Source of the DNA: Muraenolepis orangiensis
Taxonomy: Eukaryota; Chordata; Actinopteri; Gadiformes; Muraenolepididae
Assembly (NCBI GenBank): GCA_027704905.1
Contig: CM051013.1
Location: 6,919,450-6,983,449 of the forward strand
Reading direction: 5' to 3'
Length of the DNA stretch: 64,000 nt
Below, in pieces: positions 1-10,495 of the stretch (within the stretch, counting starts at the first letter, position 1; every line of letters begins with the position of its first letter). A model generated the notes under the pieces. It saw only the letters and a program-made list of their open reading frames with translations, searched no databases and was not told the origin of the DNA. Position numbers and translations under genes: made by a program.

Positions 1-135
1 GCATTAGCTTCCTACCAAGCCTCACAAGAGCAGAACCGGCACTCAGGTTGAAAGTACAATAAGTTGGCTCCCTAGATTTAACACAATAAGCACATCAAAC
101 AGGGACAATGACAAATAGGGAAACTAAAGCATGGT
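1..135 (-). repeat. interspersed repeat, 3' part (four-copy family)
   Basis: The stretch around 68-130 (GGCTCCCTAGATTTAACACA and onward through the CAAACAGG..AATGACAAATAG block) recurs at 61128-61190 in the same orientation and, reverse-complemented, at about 25668-25750 and 36540-36620. It is therefore a dispersed repeat seen four times in the window. I see no coding potential and cannot name the family. Confidence 0.6.
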
Positions 136-202
136 CTGTTTACATTGTGAAATGTGCTTCTGGTGATTCATAAAGTGGAATGAATACGGATGACTGTAAC
201 AT

Positions 203-247
203 CTTCTTCTTCTTCTTCTTCTTCTTCTTCTTCTTCTTCTTCTTCTT
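203..247 (+). repeat. (TTC)n microsatellite at GP9 acceptor
   Basis: About 15 pure TTC units run directly into TTGTCTGTAG, a good 3' splice acceptor one base before the GP9 start codon. The repeat seems to serve as the polypyrimidine tract of that acceptor. Confidence 0.9.
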
Positions 248-256
248 GTCTGTAGG

Positions 257-994
257 ATGCATTCATGGCTAAGGGTGTTTCTGCTCTTGGCCACATCCAG
301 TGCTCACACTGTCGCCGTGTCGCCTTGTCTCTGTTCATCCCTCCGGCCTCCTGCTGGGCTCCTGGTGAACTGCAGCGCCATGGACCTTACAGAAATACCT
401 CAGCTGCCGTCCAATACGACACAGCTCCACCTGCAGGGCAATCTGCTCACTGCAGTGTCTCCGGGCGCCTTTGACACGCTGTTAGACCTGAGGGAAGTTT
501 CGCTCTCTGGGAACCTCTTCCACTGCGACTGCAGGATCCGGTATCTCAGAAACTGGCTTCTCAGAAACACAGCTGTCTCTGTGACGGGCGGCGGCCCCAC
601 GTGTGCCAGTCCGAGCCCCGTGGCGCACAAGGACATAGTGGATCTCGGTGAGGAGTTGTTCGGCTGCTGTGCCGCTGAGCAAGGCTGCGCGGACGTGGTG
701 ACGGACGGCCTGCTGGGAGCAATGTTACTCTGCCTGGTTGTGTTGTTACTGTGGTGCATGAGACTGGCCAAGAACGCCGCGTTTACCCTGCACATTGGGA
801 AAAAACATGTAGGATTTGAGGCGTACTCGTTGCGATCCAAAAAGCCCAAACACAGACAGAGGCTCCAGAGCGGCGGATCATATGTCAGTGGGGACTCTGG
901 CGCCCCCTCTGGACACATGATGATGAAACACCACGTGGCAATGCAGCTTTATTACCACAAATACTGGATGTCCTCCACAAGAAACACACTATAA
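257..994 (+). CDS. GP9: Platelet glycoprotein IX-like LRR membrane protein
   Basis: A 245-residue type I membrane protein in one coding exon. In mammals GPIX is a small subunit of the platelet GPIb-IX-V receptor for von Willebrand factor. Visible: signal peptide (about 1-20), cysteine-rich LRR N-cap (PCLC.. to C39), one leucine-rich repeat (LHLQGNLL, SGNLFHCDC), C-cap with CDC at 90-92 and YLRNWL, then the GPIX-like CASPSPVAH, and a membrane segment at about 151-168. Intronless coding is typical of this family. The start is the first ATG after a splice acceptor (TCTGTAG), so a non-coding 5' exon probably lies outside the window or unrecognised. GP9 rather than GP1BB is favoured by the C-cap motif and by the neighbouring CNBP gene. 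Odd: the cytoplasmic tail is about 75 residues, rich in Lys, His and Ser, whereas mammalian GPIX has only a few residues. Platelet function in fish means thrombocytes (inference). Confidence 0.82.
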   Translation: MHSWLRVFLLLATSSAHTVAVSPCLCSSLRPPAGLLVNCSAMDLTEIPQLPSNTTQLHLQGNLLTAVSPGAFDTLLDLREVSLSGNLFHCDCRIRYLRNWLLRNTAVSVTGGGPTCASPSPVAHKDIVDLGEELFGCCAAEQGCADVVTDGLLGAMLLCLVVLLLWCMRLAKNAAFTLHIGKKHVGFEAYSLRSKKPKHRQRLQSGGSYVSGDSGAPSGHMMMKHHVAMQLYYHKYWMSSTRNTL

Positions 995-1214
995 AGACAA
1001 AAGTTACTTGAAACAAGACTGTATTGATATATTGTTCTGGCAATACGAAAAACATTGTATGTCAATATATGTGTGGACAAATATTAGAAAATTCAGGTTT
1101 GGATGCATTGTTTAAAAAAAATTCTTCCAACTGTATGCGCACCTTGTTTCCCTTTTGCACGTTTTCTGTTTATTGTACTTACATTACACGCATGCATTTG
1201 TATGCCTCACATTC

Positions 1215-1335
1215 ACCCATTCATATACGACAGTTAGGGTAAGGTGTCTTGCTCAGTGACACCCCGACACTTGGCAAGGAGGTGCCGGGGGATCGAACCG
1301 GCGTCAGACAACCCTCTCTAATGCCGCGCTCCAGA
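1215..1335 (+). repeat. SINE-like tail module
   Basis: A degenerate copy of a module ending in GGGGGATCGAACCGGCG, with CTTGCTCAGTGACACC upstream. Related pieces occur at 17190-17310, 29750-29935 (reversed), 43925-44075, 53341-53575 and 56340-56480. These are common fish SINE/LINE 3' parts; the family was not determined. Confidence 0.55.
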
Positions 1336-1457
1336 CAACTCGTGAGTCGTATTTTTACTTTTAATTTAATTGAATTTAATTTAGATTTGAAACTTTCGAG
1401 TTCCGACCTCAAAGCGTCCCAGACACCAACCTTAACCACTAGAAAGGTGACAAGGTG

Positions 1458-1553
1458 GTGTTTCTTTGGCTCGCGAATAATATTCGCGAGCCAAAGAAAC
1501 ACTAGTAAAACCACTTATGCAATATGCACGTACGTGCATAAGGTTTTACTAGT
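1458..1553. repeat. two adjacent perfect palindromes
   Basis: 1458-1502 is a 45-bp palindrome with 22-nt arms (starting GTGTTTCTTTGGCTCGCGAA) around a single central base. It overlaps by two bases an imperfect palindrome at 1501-1553, with outer arms ACTAGTAAAACC/GGTTTTACTAGT and inner core TGCACGTACGTGCA. No coding frame is involved. Confidence 0.9.
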
Positions 1554-1669
1554 ATTTATTATTTTAATTAAACGCAGGTAAATATACTTTACGTTGCCAT
1601 TTAGTTGACTTCATTGACGCTATCTTTGTAATAAGCCTATTGCCATGTGAAGAACAGCCGTCGTTCCCA

Positions 1670-2330
1670 CTAGCCGACCAGGCTGTGCATTATGAAGTTC
1701 TGTGGTCAGACCACCTCTTGAACATGTAAGAAGAACAGCTTTCGCAGGGCCGTGTGTAGTGCCAGGGAAATGGCGTCGTCTACAAACCTGTTTGGTCTGT
1801 ATGCAAACTAGAGTGGGTCTAGGGACTCAGGGATGGACAAGTTTATATGCAACATTACAAGTTCCTCCAGGGTGTTAAACTGGACGATAATCATTGAGGC
1901 ATGTTACCTTGGTACAGATGTAGAACGTAGTCCTCAGGGCTGATGTTCAAGTTGTTGGTCGGCTCATGGCTCATGAGCAAAAAACTTGTTTAACTCGTCT
2001 GGTAGGGTAGGGTCATTGTTGGTGACTGCCCCTGAGCTCCCCTTGTAGTTGGAGAGGACCCTCAGACCTTGCCACATACGTCTGGTGTCAGAGCCCCTGA
2101 ACTGTAATTCCAATTTGTTTTTGTAATCCAATTTCCCCTTCTTGATGGAGTTCGTACTTGGCCTTCTTGTAGAGATCGGAGTCGCCTGTTCTGAAAGCGG
2201 TACTCCGTTCCTTAAGTTTGTTCCGTATGTCAGCATTCATCCATGGTTTGCGGTTCGGAAATGAGCGAACAGACCTGGTCGGGATACATTCTTCCACTAG
2301 CCTGTTAATGTATGTAATGTACAGAGTGTT
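1670..2330 (-). mobile_element. LINE (L2/Rex-like) ORF2 fragment, decayed
   Basis: The reverse strand encodes broken pieces of a non-LTR retrotransposon polyprotein. At 2090-2290 there is endonuclease-to-RT linker sequence (SFPNRKPWMNADIRNKLKER, DTRRMWQGLRVLSNYKG). At 1720-1860 there is reverse-transcriptase sequence (IPESLDPL, stop, FAYRPNRFVDDAI). Frame changes and an in-frame stop before FAYRPN show it is dead. Only the middle of the element is present. Confidence 0.8.
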
Positions 2331-2332
2331 AA

Positions 2333-2640
2333 CCAACAGCCTTCCCACCGTACCACCATGACACAGACTAAGACATGTGTGAAAACATATCATTTACTTA
2401 GAAAATAAATACTGCGATCTACAGAAATCTCAGTGTGAATTGAACCCATGCCTTTTGGGGAGGCCCTCTTGGTAGCACATTTTAGTGGGGACTCGACATG
2501 AGTCTACCGAGATTTAACCAAGAGCCTTCCCACCGTACCACCAAGACACCGACTGGGACATGTTTAAAACTTATATTATGACTTAGAAAATAAATACTGC
2601 CATCTGCAGAATTCTCAGTGGGAGTTGAACCCATGTATCC
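2333..2640 (-). repeat. tandem pair of tRNA-like repeat modules
   Basis: Two copies of about 125 bp begin at about 2333 (AACCAACAGCCTTCCCACCG) and 2517 (AACCAAGAGCCTTCCCACCG). Both continue through ACTTAGAAAATAAATACTGC and end in (A/G)TTGAACCCATG, whose complement resembles a tRNA B box (GGGTTCAA). They are about 185 bp apart. The structure suggests tRNA-derived SINE copies. Two shorter GACTTGAACCC pieces follow at about 2813 and 2914. Confidence 0.6.
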
Positions 2641-4159
2641 TTTCACCTAGCACGTCCTCTTATCACTAGCGTACTAGCGTCTTACTAAGTAGATTGTTTG
2701 CTTGTTAGTTAGATATCGTTCTATTTTTTGCTATTACTATGCTATTACGATTGACATGCCAGCATTAGATTAAAAGGTACATCAGAATTCAATGGACAAT
2801 ACATTTGGCAGGACTTGAACCCAGGTTGACTGAGTGCTATCAAACAGCCCTCTCCATAACAATTTACCTGACATCATTAAGTTTAAAGGGGGGCCTTGAT
2901 TAGCCTTTGGTGGGACTTGAACCCTTGTCCAAAGTTTGTAGAATGACAACTCTCTCCAATGTACCAGCTCCACATTTCCTAAAGAATGAGCAAAATTTGT
3001 AGAAAATCAGGGCTGAGCTGAGAAGAGTGCCACCAGCTGGTCAAATACCAACACACGTCAATGGGGAGTCCCTGGATCCAAATTCGAATCAACTGCATCA
3101 ACAGCATTAAGTAACAGACTATACATTTTACACTTTACGCCACTTCTATTCTTGGAAACATATCTTATTATTACATTCACTAGCCTAATACAAATACAGA
3201 CTAGTCTACAAATACATCCTAGCCCCTCCCCTTTGATTATTTGACATGTACAAGAGAGGAAATAAATGGCAGGACATTGAAAACGAAGTGCATGAAAATG
3301 AAATAAATCCTAGTATTAGTCAAAGTATTACTCGTATAATTGACTCCCTGGGTGCCGCCATTGTTATGTGACGTCAGAAACTGAAGTCAGGGTACAAGGA
3401 TTTGCTCCGAGTTAGAAGTAGAAGTAGAAACTTCGACTTCAGGTGACGTACCATTGCACTTTTTCTAGTAGGTTGTGAATTGTCGACCAACGAGTTAGTC
3501 TGGAGTGCAGCATAACCCCCATTTATAGCATATCTCTACACTATACACGTAAATGCCCAACCATTTACACATTTATTATATATTTTATGACACAAGGCAA
3601 ACAGAAAAAAAGTTGCTTTATATACGATTTACATCTTTTTATTCACTTACAGAGAGAACATATGGTCATGTCCGCCTGTGCAATTACTGGTTAAGGTCAG
3701 AGGACAAGATACAATTGAAGGACAACATTGCAACACTCTTCAATGGCCGACAGATGAACTTATGGTACATACGTCATATAAGTCACAATCATGCATAGTT
3801 AAAATGGGTGTAAACGTTGAATAGAAATACAACAATGAACGTCTTCTTGAGAATAAAAGGTAAAACAAAAATATTTTTTCATATAATAAATATAGCGTAA
3901 CATCGTCATTTGAAACAATCTATAACACCTGACCTAATAAAATACCTACAACTGTCAAATGAGGCAGTGATGCAATATCATCTCTTAAAAACATATTCCT
4001 GAACACTACATGACCGTCCGGGGGGACGGATGAAGTAAATCATTATAGTACAGTTAAAAACAATGTCCACAGTTTTGGGGTTTTCTACATGGCGTCTCCT
4101 ACAATGAAGTGGTGATCACGTGGCCGAGGTCACGTCCTCAAACCAAAAAAAACAACACC
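2641..4159. other. non-coding; downstream of HDHD5
   Basis: I see no gene. The right part (about 3550-4159) may be HDHD5 3' untranslated sequence on the minus strand, with candidate AATAAA signals on that strand at 3572-3577 and 3636-3641. AT-rich, no convincing reading frame. Confidence 0.4.
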
Positions 4160-6007
4160 TCACTGGGGCACAAAGTTCTCCTTCTCGAAGATGAAGTCGA
4201 CGGCCTCATCCACGTCCAGCACCACGTGACCGGGCGCCACCAGCTCCGGGTCGAAGCGGAAGTCCCGGTGCCCGTGGAACACGGTCTCTCTGTGCCGGTC
4301 GGCGGAGGTGGAGGAGGAGGAGGAGGAGGAGGAGGAGGAGGAGGAGGAGGGAGCCTCGGTGCTGGGGTTGTACACCCCTGTGCAGACTAGCACCGACTTG
4401 CAGGACGTGGCCGACGGCGACGCCAGCTCGCTCTCCCAGGCGTGGTCCATCTCCCCCTCCTGGGATGTTGTTGTTGTTGTTGTGGTTCTGGTGGTGGTGG
4501 TGGAGGAGGAGCCGGCGGCCACCGCCATCTTGGCGACAGCTTCATGGCGCTTCCTGCTGACTCTCTCCTCCAGGTAGCGGTTGTAGAGGTTGGCCCCGTA
4601 GATGTCGGTCATGAGGTTGTCGCTGCGTGTTCAGAAAAGGTCAAATAAGGATTGTGAGGGCTTTGCAAAGTATTAAAGGTTAACGTTGACTGCGTGAGGC
4701 GGCTTGGAATTGGGGCTTGTGCAGTGAGAGAGTGTGTGCATGGCATGATAACCAACACACACACACACACACTAGTATCAAACTCTTTTTATTTATTTAT
4801 TTGTTGAAAACCTTTAAAATATTCATGTGCGTTTGCAGGTTTGATCTCAAAATGACTTTGTGCTTTACTTTGTTGTTACTACAATTGATCCGAAACACGC
4901 ACCAGAAGCAAATGCAGCAACTTTCCCGTTCTCCGCTTAAGTGGCTCCTAATGCATGGCTCTCTATACCGTACGGGAACTTGAATGTACAGAGCTTCCAG
5001 AAATAGACTGAACGTAATGCATACCCTATGGCGTAGAGGGACGTAATAGGATGCTTCCACTGCCTCTCGATGGCCTGGCCTCGGATGAGGTACTCTGCAA
5101 AATGGTAGGTCAGCTCACTGGGCTTCCCCATCAGCGCCTCGTACTCCACCTCGGTGCCCGTTATCTTCTTGTAGATGTTCTCAAGACACACAAGGAAGGT
5201 CCCGTGTCCAAACCTTTGATCAGGTGAGAAAGCGACAGGAAACAGGGAGACAAAAGACACACACAGTCACAGGCTTACGCTTTTGATGACCTAACTAGTT
5301 AGTTTGGTTGTGTATCGTGTTTCGATATCTTTGGTTTCAAATCCACGTAGACAATGCAACACAATGGAGAGGGTGACCGCTGGTTACCTTGGTGACTGGG
5401 CCTCAGCCATCCACAGCAGGTCCATGTTGCAGGCCAGCAGGGGCAGGTGGGCTCGTGTCGGACTCTGGTGAGCTCCGCCCAGGTTGCCGTTGGTCAAGAG
5501 GACGTCGACTATCAGCTGGAGATGGGTCTCCCATCGAATCGGCTCCCCGAAGAGAATCACAGCTGTAAATAGACTCATGGTCAACGGAATGATGATGTTT
5601 TGGTGAATTGAACGTGTGTGTGTGTGTGTGTGTGGTAACTTACCTTCAACCTTTGGCAGGTTACCAACAGCCACAGACTAAAAGGTAAAAGAAAAATGGG
5701 CAAAACATATCCAACGGAGTTAAGGTTAGTAATTAGCCTTGTAATAAGTGTGCTATTACAAACAATTGCAGACGAAAGCTTGGTAGACCATAGCTACCAG
5801 TGTTACGTTTGAACGCTCACAGGCAATTTGGGTCTTCTATTGTGGTCCACCATGTCGAGCAGCGGAAAAGACTCCCGCAGCATGTCAATGGTGACAACAT
5901 TTTCAAAACCTAAACTGTAAACAGATAGAGAAGGACAACAAATGATCACACATTGCAAAGCATAGCAAGACTAGCAAGTACTTCACGTGTGTGGTGGTGG
6001 TGTGTGT

Positions 6008-6040
<33 letters not shown>

Positions 6041-7355
6041 TCATTAAAATTGTATTGTACTTTTTAGCAATGTCCAGGACTGGTCCTTGACCGGACACGA
6101 GCACACACTTGTCGTGGTAGCTCTTGAACATCCTGAGAGGACTGTGAGACATGATGACCTGGTCCTGGGTGATCTGGTGGTAGTCAAGAGAGGTGTGCAA
6201 AGATTAGTTGGCAGAGAGGTTTTATGTTCATAAGTAAATGGCATGTCCGACCTGATTTAGTTTGCACTAACTAACCCAGTATTTTCCAATTAAATTACTT
6301 ACAGGAACACCCAGGATGTGGGACATCTGGTCTGCCTTTTTTTGTCTAAGGCAATTCCCTGCATTGGTGACAAACACAACCGGGACAACAAATTGTCCCT
6401 GAGAGTTTACCAGCTTCTGGAAAGCCTTTTTAGCAGCCGGAATGGGCATCCTGCCCCGGATCAACACGCCATCGATGTCAAACAGGAGACCGAAGCGAGG
6501 CTGTGTCTGTGGCTGTGAAAGAGGGGAACCAAACCAAAGTTAACTTTTTTCCTCATTGCAACCAATTAAAACAATGTCTATTGTTTAAATAGATCCAGAA
6601 TCCAAACACGTGTTTAGAGGGGCGAATCAGAACCATGTGATTCACATGATCAGGTGGACTTGGTGCCGATTAGTGTTGCCTACTATAGGCAGTACCTTAG
6701 CCAAGTCTTAATGGAAATATGCTCGTTGTATGATTCACGTATGTGTATTACTGTATCAATAAGACAGTTTCGTAACCCCCCCCTCATGCGGGGGGCAGTA
6801 TGAGTAGAGTCCTCATATGACTGGGGGTTTGTTGGGCGTAGAGAACCAGAAGCGCAGCCTGACTGCAGTGGCCCCGTACGGGAATGGAATGACACATCGG
6901 ACCCCGGACGGCCATTTCAATGCATTTGGACCTTTTTGTGTCATTATAACCGTATTGTGGTCATGTAAAATGTAAAAAAAAAGAGAGACCCTCTTGGCCT
7001 ATTGGAAATGAAAATGCGAATGGGGGTGCTGGGGGAACAATTGTTTTTTTTCTTGGGAGAAGCAAAACAATTAGACGACGCCGCGGTCGTGTGGCTGCTG
7101 CAGCTTCTTCACAAGAGGATATAAGAATGAATAAAGTAACAATAGTATACCACCACGACTAAAGTAACAATAGTATTCTGAGGGTTTGCCAGAGCCCACA
7201 TGAAGCAACAGCTCGTGACAGCCCGAGCGGCATACCTTTCTATTAGACACAGTTCCGCAAAACCCGCACTGAGAACCGACAATCCCAGCCTTTCGCCTGG
7301 CCTGGGGGCTACCGAGGGTGTAGAGACCCCGGCAAAGGGGTAGGAGGCCCTTCAT
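4160..7355 (-). CDS. HDHD5: Haloacid dehalogenase-like hydrolase HDHD5 (CECR5)
   Basis: Eight coding exons (high to low): 7236-7355, 6303-6512, 6061-6173, 5821-5914, 5644-5677, 5388-5562, 5025-5213, 4160-4622; 1398 nt, 465 residues. Human HDHD5 is a HAD-superfamily protein of poorly known substrate, reported in mitochondria. Visible: an Arg-rich, acid-poor N-terminus (MKGLLPLCRGLYTLG) compatible with a transit peptide; HAD motif I DIDGVLIRG with Asp52 and Asp54; motif II region VFVTNAGN; HSPLRMF; LLACNMDLLWMAEA; MGKPSELTYHFAE; motif IV GDNLMTDIYGANL. The order and spacing match human HDHD5 throughout. The start ATG at 7355 gives a 40-codon first exon in phase. The last exon carries a run of about 13 Ser (from a GGA microsatellite, 4307-4350) and a Thr-rich run absent from human. 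The exon 3 donor (GTACAA) is weak but frame-consistent. Confidence 0.93.
4307..4350 (+). repeat. (GGA)n coding microsatellite in HDHD5
   Basis: A pure GGA/GAG run inside the HDHD5 last exon; on the coding strand it gives a polyserine tract. About 150 bp away a GTT/GGT run (about 4467-4505) encodes a Thr-rich tract. Confidence 0.95.
6008..6039 (+). repeat. (GT)n in HDHD5 intron 3/4
   Basis: A pure dinucleotide run 20-50 bp from the HDHD5 exon 3 donor. Another short one lies at 5613-5632. Confidence 0.9.
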
Positions 7356-8480
7356 TATCCTTTTGCTTTCGCAGGGTTTAACGCGTGTAAAAAGCAGGGC
7401 AGCACCGCGTACGATGGAAGCCGGTTTCGGCTGCGCTCGCTGTCTCCTCTTGGCTGTGCTCGTTTTCCTTCGACGCTTTCGCCCATCATTTGACTTGATG
7501 CGGGGAGGATACGGAGCTGTAGCGTTATCCCGGTCCGCCTCAACTTGATGTCCGGTGTGTTACTTCCTGTGAGCTGGCGTACGCCGGTTAACCGTTTTCC
7601 TTTCAGGAGCGAGAGGAATGCGAACACAAGAACAATGACAATAAAAGTTGGTGATTCCTGACTTAATTTAAACGCAATAGACGAAACAGACATCACTCTG
7701 TCGGAAGTCCCCCCGGCCCTCCTCTAGTCCACTGGAACCCGTGTAACTAAAAGACCCGCCCTCTCTCGCTCTTGCCAATAACGCTCGTTTTGAGCATCCC
7801 GTTCCAGGCGTTCACCCCGTCGTGAGACGAGAACGGCTGGGTTTTAGACAATTTTACTGGGCGAGGAGGTGTGACGACATGCGGGGAGAAGGTGGTCCTC
7901 CGCCCGTCCTCAGCCAGTGGAGTAGTGGGGGCTGGTGTTGTGCACTGCATCTGCAGCCATTGCAGCTCGGCTGCCATTTTACACACTGGATGGATCACAA
8001 TTGGGATCGCGTACCATTGTAAATGCACATGTAAAACAGACAAAGCATGCCACGCAAGTAATCAATTAAATGAGCTTGCATAAAGTATGTCTGCACCAAG
8101 AAATGTACAAAAGTTTGGCAACTTGCCTGCGAATGTGTCCGCCTATACTAAAGCCATGTATGTGCTTTATATATACACATGCAAGCTATATTTAGGCTGC
8201 AAGTGCATACACAAGGAATTTGACTTGGAAATCTGAGCTGAAGAACTCATCTGGTCAAGTTAATGCCAGCATTTCACAGAAAGTCAAAGCAGTTTCCAAG
8301 TACCACTAGAAAGCCTTTTCAGGTTACATAAAATACTGGCTTTACAACAATTAGGCCCAACTGTTCTGAAAATAAGTGTTTTGCCATGTTAGTCGTGAGT
8401 GCAAACTGTTATCTAAAGTTAACATGAAATTGAAAATTCAAGAAGAAAATTGATTGCAACATGATTCTCCCCGTGCTCCT
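7356..8480. other. HDHD5 upstream region; no gene seen
   Basis: Between the HDHD5 start codon and the CNBP 3' end. The first 200-400 bases are moderately GC-rich and should hold the HDHD5 promoter, but I cannot place a start site. The rest is AT-rich without a recognisable gene. Confidence 0.4.
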
Positions 8481-8485
8481 CCAGC

Positions 8486-9399
8486 TTTATTGATAGTTTA
8501 AAATTACATTTCTATTTTTTTTAGGACTTAAGTTGCATTCTCCTTCCGACTTAAAAACAGAGTACAAGCAAATGGTATTTTTACAGTAGTCTAAGTGATA
8601 TTGTACAAAAATAACATTTGATTTCTGAGAAAACATTTTCCATTCCCAAATGACTCCTAATTCACACTTGACAACTGTTAATGATGCTAATTTCAGCCAA
8701 GGTATCTCAAAGGAAAAAAAAGGAAGAACAAAAAAAAGTCAAAACCTTTTTAAAGGAAACATACCTTGGGCTAACAACTTTACATTTAAATTTTAACAGA
8801 TTTATATATAAAAGATATTTGTTACTGCAAAACCTTTATATCTTAGCAATATAGCATGTTTGAATATGTTCCGCCCACGGTGCTGCGTGTTAGGGCTCAG
8901 ATGCATCATGTTGAGAACGGTGTGTTTTTTTTTCCTACTCGGTTTTCCTACTCTCTTGGCAAACTCATATCTTAGCCCACTTTAAACAAACGAAAAATGA
9001 CCATACCAGGAAGTCCATGGTACCCATGGAGCTCCCCGTACTGTCCCTCAACCTACCCAGACTCTGTGCTCCCCAAGGCCAGAGGGTCCTACACATGCCG
9101 CTATGTTTCAAGTCCCATTCAGTTTCCATCTCTGATCATGACCAGTGGCTCGGAAAGGGAAGGGGGTTTCTTTAACAAAGCATTATACGCGACACCACTA
9201 TCAAACTAAAACACTTTTTTTTGTATTGAATGCAGAAAGATATTTTCACCCCTTTCACTTGTATTACATGTCGAGAGGCTCACTGGCCCTGGGACTTAGC
9301 CTCTGTCAGCCAAAACCATTTGGCCAGTGAAGAGGATTCAGAGAAAATAATACAACCAACCATCAATCTGAAAAAAACGGAGGGGCAACTACGGGCGAT
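8486..9399 (-). other. CNBP: CNBP 3' untranslated region (candidate)
   Basis: Follows the CNBP stop codon on the minus strand. The only clear AATAAA on that strand is at 8486-8491, which would give a UTR of about 0.9 kb. The end was not verified. Confidence 0.4.
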
Positions 9400-10495
9400 T
9401 TATGCTGTGGCGTCGCAGGGGCATTCTTTCGCCAGGTGGCCCGTCTTGCCGCAGGTGTAGCAGCTGGCTTCGTTGGACTTACTGCACTGAACGGCAACGT
9501 GGCCGATGTCACCACACCTGAGGGGAGGGGGAGACGACAAAGGGTGGTTAAAGATAAAAGATAAACACACCTGTATACATGTTATTCTTCACATGTCTAA
9601 TGAAACACTACATCATGTTAGCAACCGGACCATCTACACGTCACACATGTAACTATGTATATTTTAAGCCAGTAATACAATTTCAGACAAAGGTCTGATG
9701 TGACAAATAAACCAAATCTGATACGAATCCAAACCCTTGTGTGTGTGGAAAAACAGGCGTACTGTAGAGGTAAAACATAAATAAAAATGAAACTGGATGG
9801 AGGCCTTACCTGTAACATTTCACTTTATCGCACACCTTCTGGATGTGGCCAAAGCTCCCACAGCAGTAGCATTTCTGCTCATTGAGGTGCTCACAGTCGC
9901 GGGCCATGTGGCCCGTCTTGCCACAGGTGTAGCAGCACACCTCTCGCTCCTTCTTGGGCTCTGTGCAGTCCCGGGAGATGTGGCCGCTCCTGTGGCAGTT
10001 GTAGCACGCTGCAAAAACGACAAAACTAGGTGTTTGGAAAACAATACAAAGGCCGTGGAACTGATTATAACCGCTACAAAAGTAGTTTGTTGGATGAAAA
10101 CGGTGTATATTTATTACAATTTTATAAAAAATTAAGAATAAAATACCCACCATCCTCAGACTGCCCACAATCCTTGGCAATGTGACCTTGGTCCCCACAC
10201 CTGAAGCAGAAGTGGTCTGGAGGGGAGAGAGAATCAAGCGCCTGGTCACATTTAAAGCAAAAGTGGCATAGAGAAAACGCTGTACCTTTAAAGTGAACAT
10301 ATTCTTACCCTTGCCACGTCCCCGGCCTCTGCTACGTCCACGGCCGCCGCCAACGCCACCGACCCCAAGGGCGCCTGGTCCGCCGCCACCGCCACCTGGA
10401 GCTCCTCCTCCGTTACCTCCACTTCCGAGGGGGCAGTTCTTGATCCAATGCCCGGTACGGTGACAGCCGAAACACTCGTTGATGGACTTCTCCAT
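9400..10495 (-). CDS. CNBP: CCHC-type zinc finger nucleic acid-binding protein
   Basis: Coding exons: 10309-10495, 10151-10216, 9810-10008, 9400-9517; 570 nt, 189 residues. CNBP (ZNF9) binds single-stranded, G-rich DNA and RNA and helps regulate translation and transcription. Seven CCHC knuckles (C-X2-C-X4-H-X4-C) are visible: ECFGCHRTGHWIKNC, FCFRCGDQGHIAKDC, ACYNCHRSGHISRDC, CCYTCGKTGHMARDC, KCYCCGSFGHIQKVC, KCYRCGDIGHVAVQC and SCYTCGKTGHLAKEC. A Gly-rich then Arg/Gly (RGG-type) box lies between knuckles 1 and 2. The start exon has an acceptor at 10498, just before ATAATGG. The final residues CDATA match the family's end (IEATA). Odd: the linker after knuckle 1 is longer and richer in Gly than in human. 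I see no CCTG array, the repeat expanded in human myotonic dystrophy type 2, in the long 5' intron. Confidence 0.96.

Noticed and set aside
2641..3000. tRNA genes suggested by TTGAACCC motifs
   Set aside because: No complete cloverleaf or A box could be placed; they look like SINE remnants.
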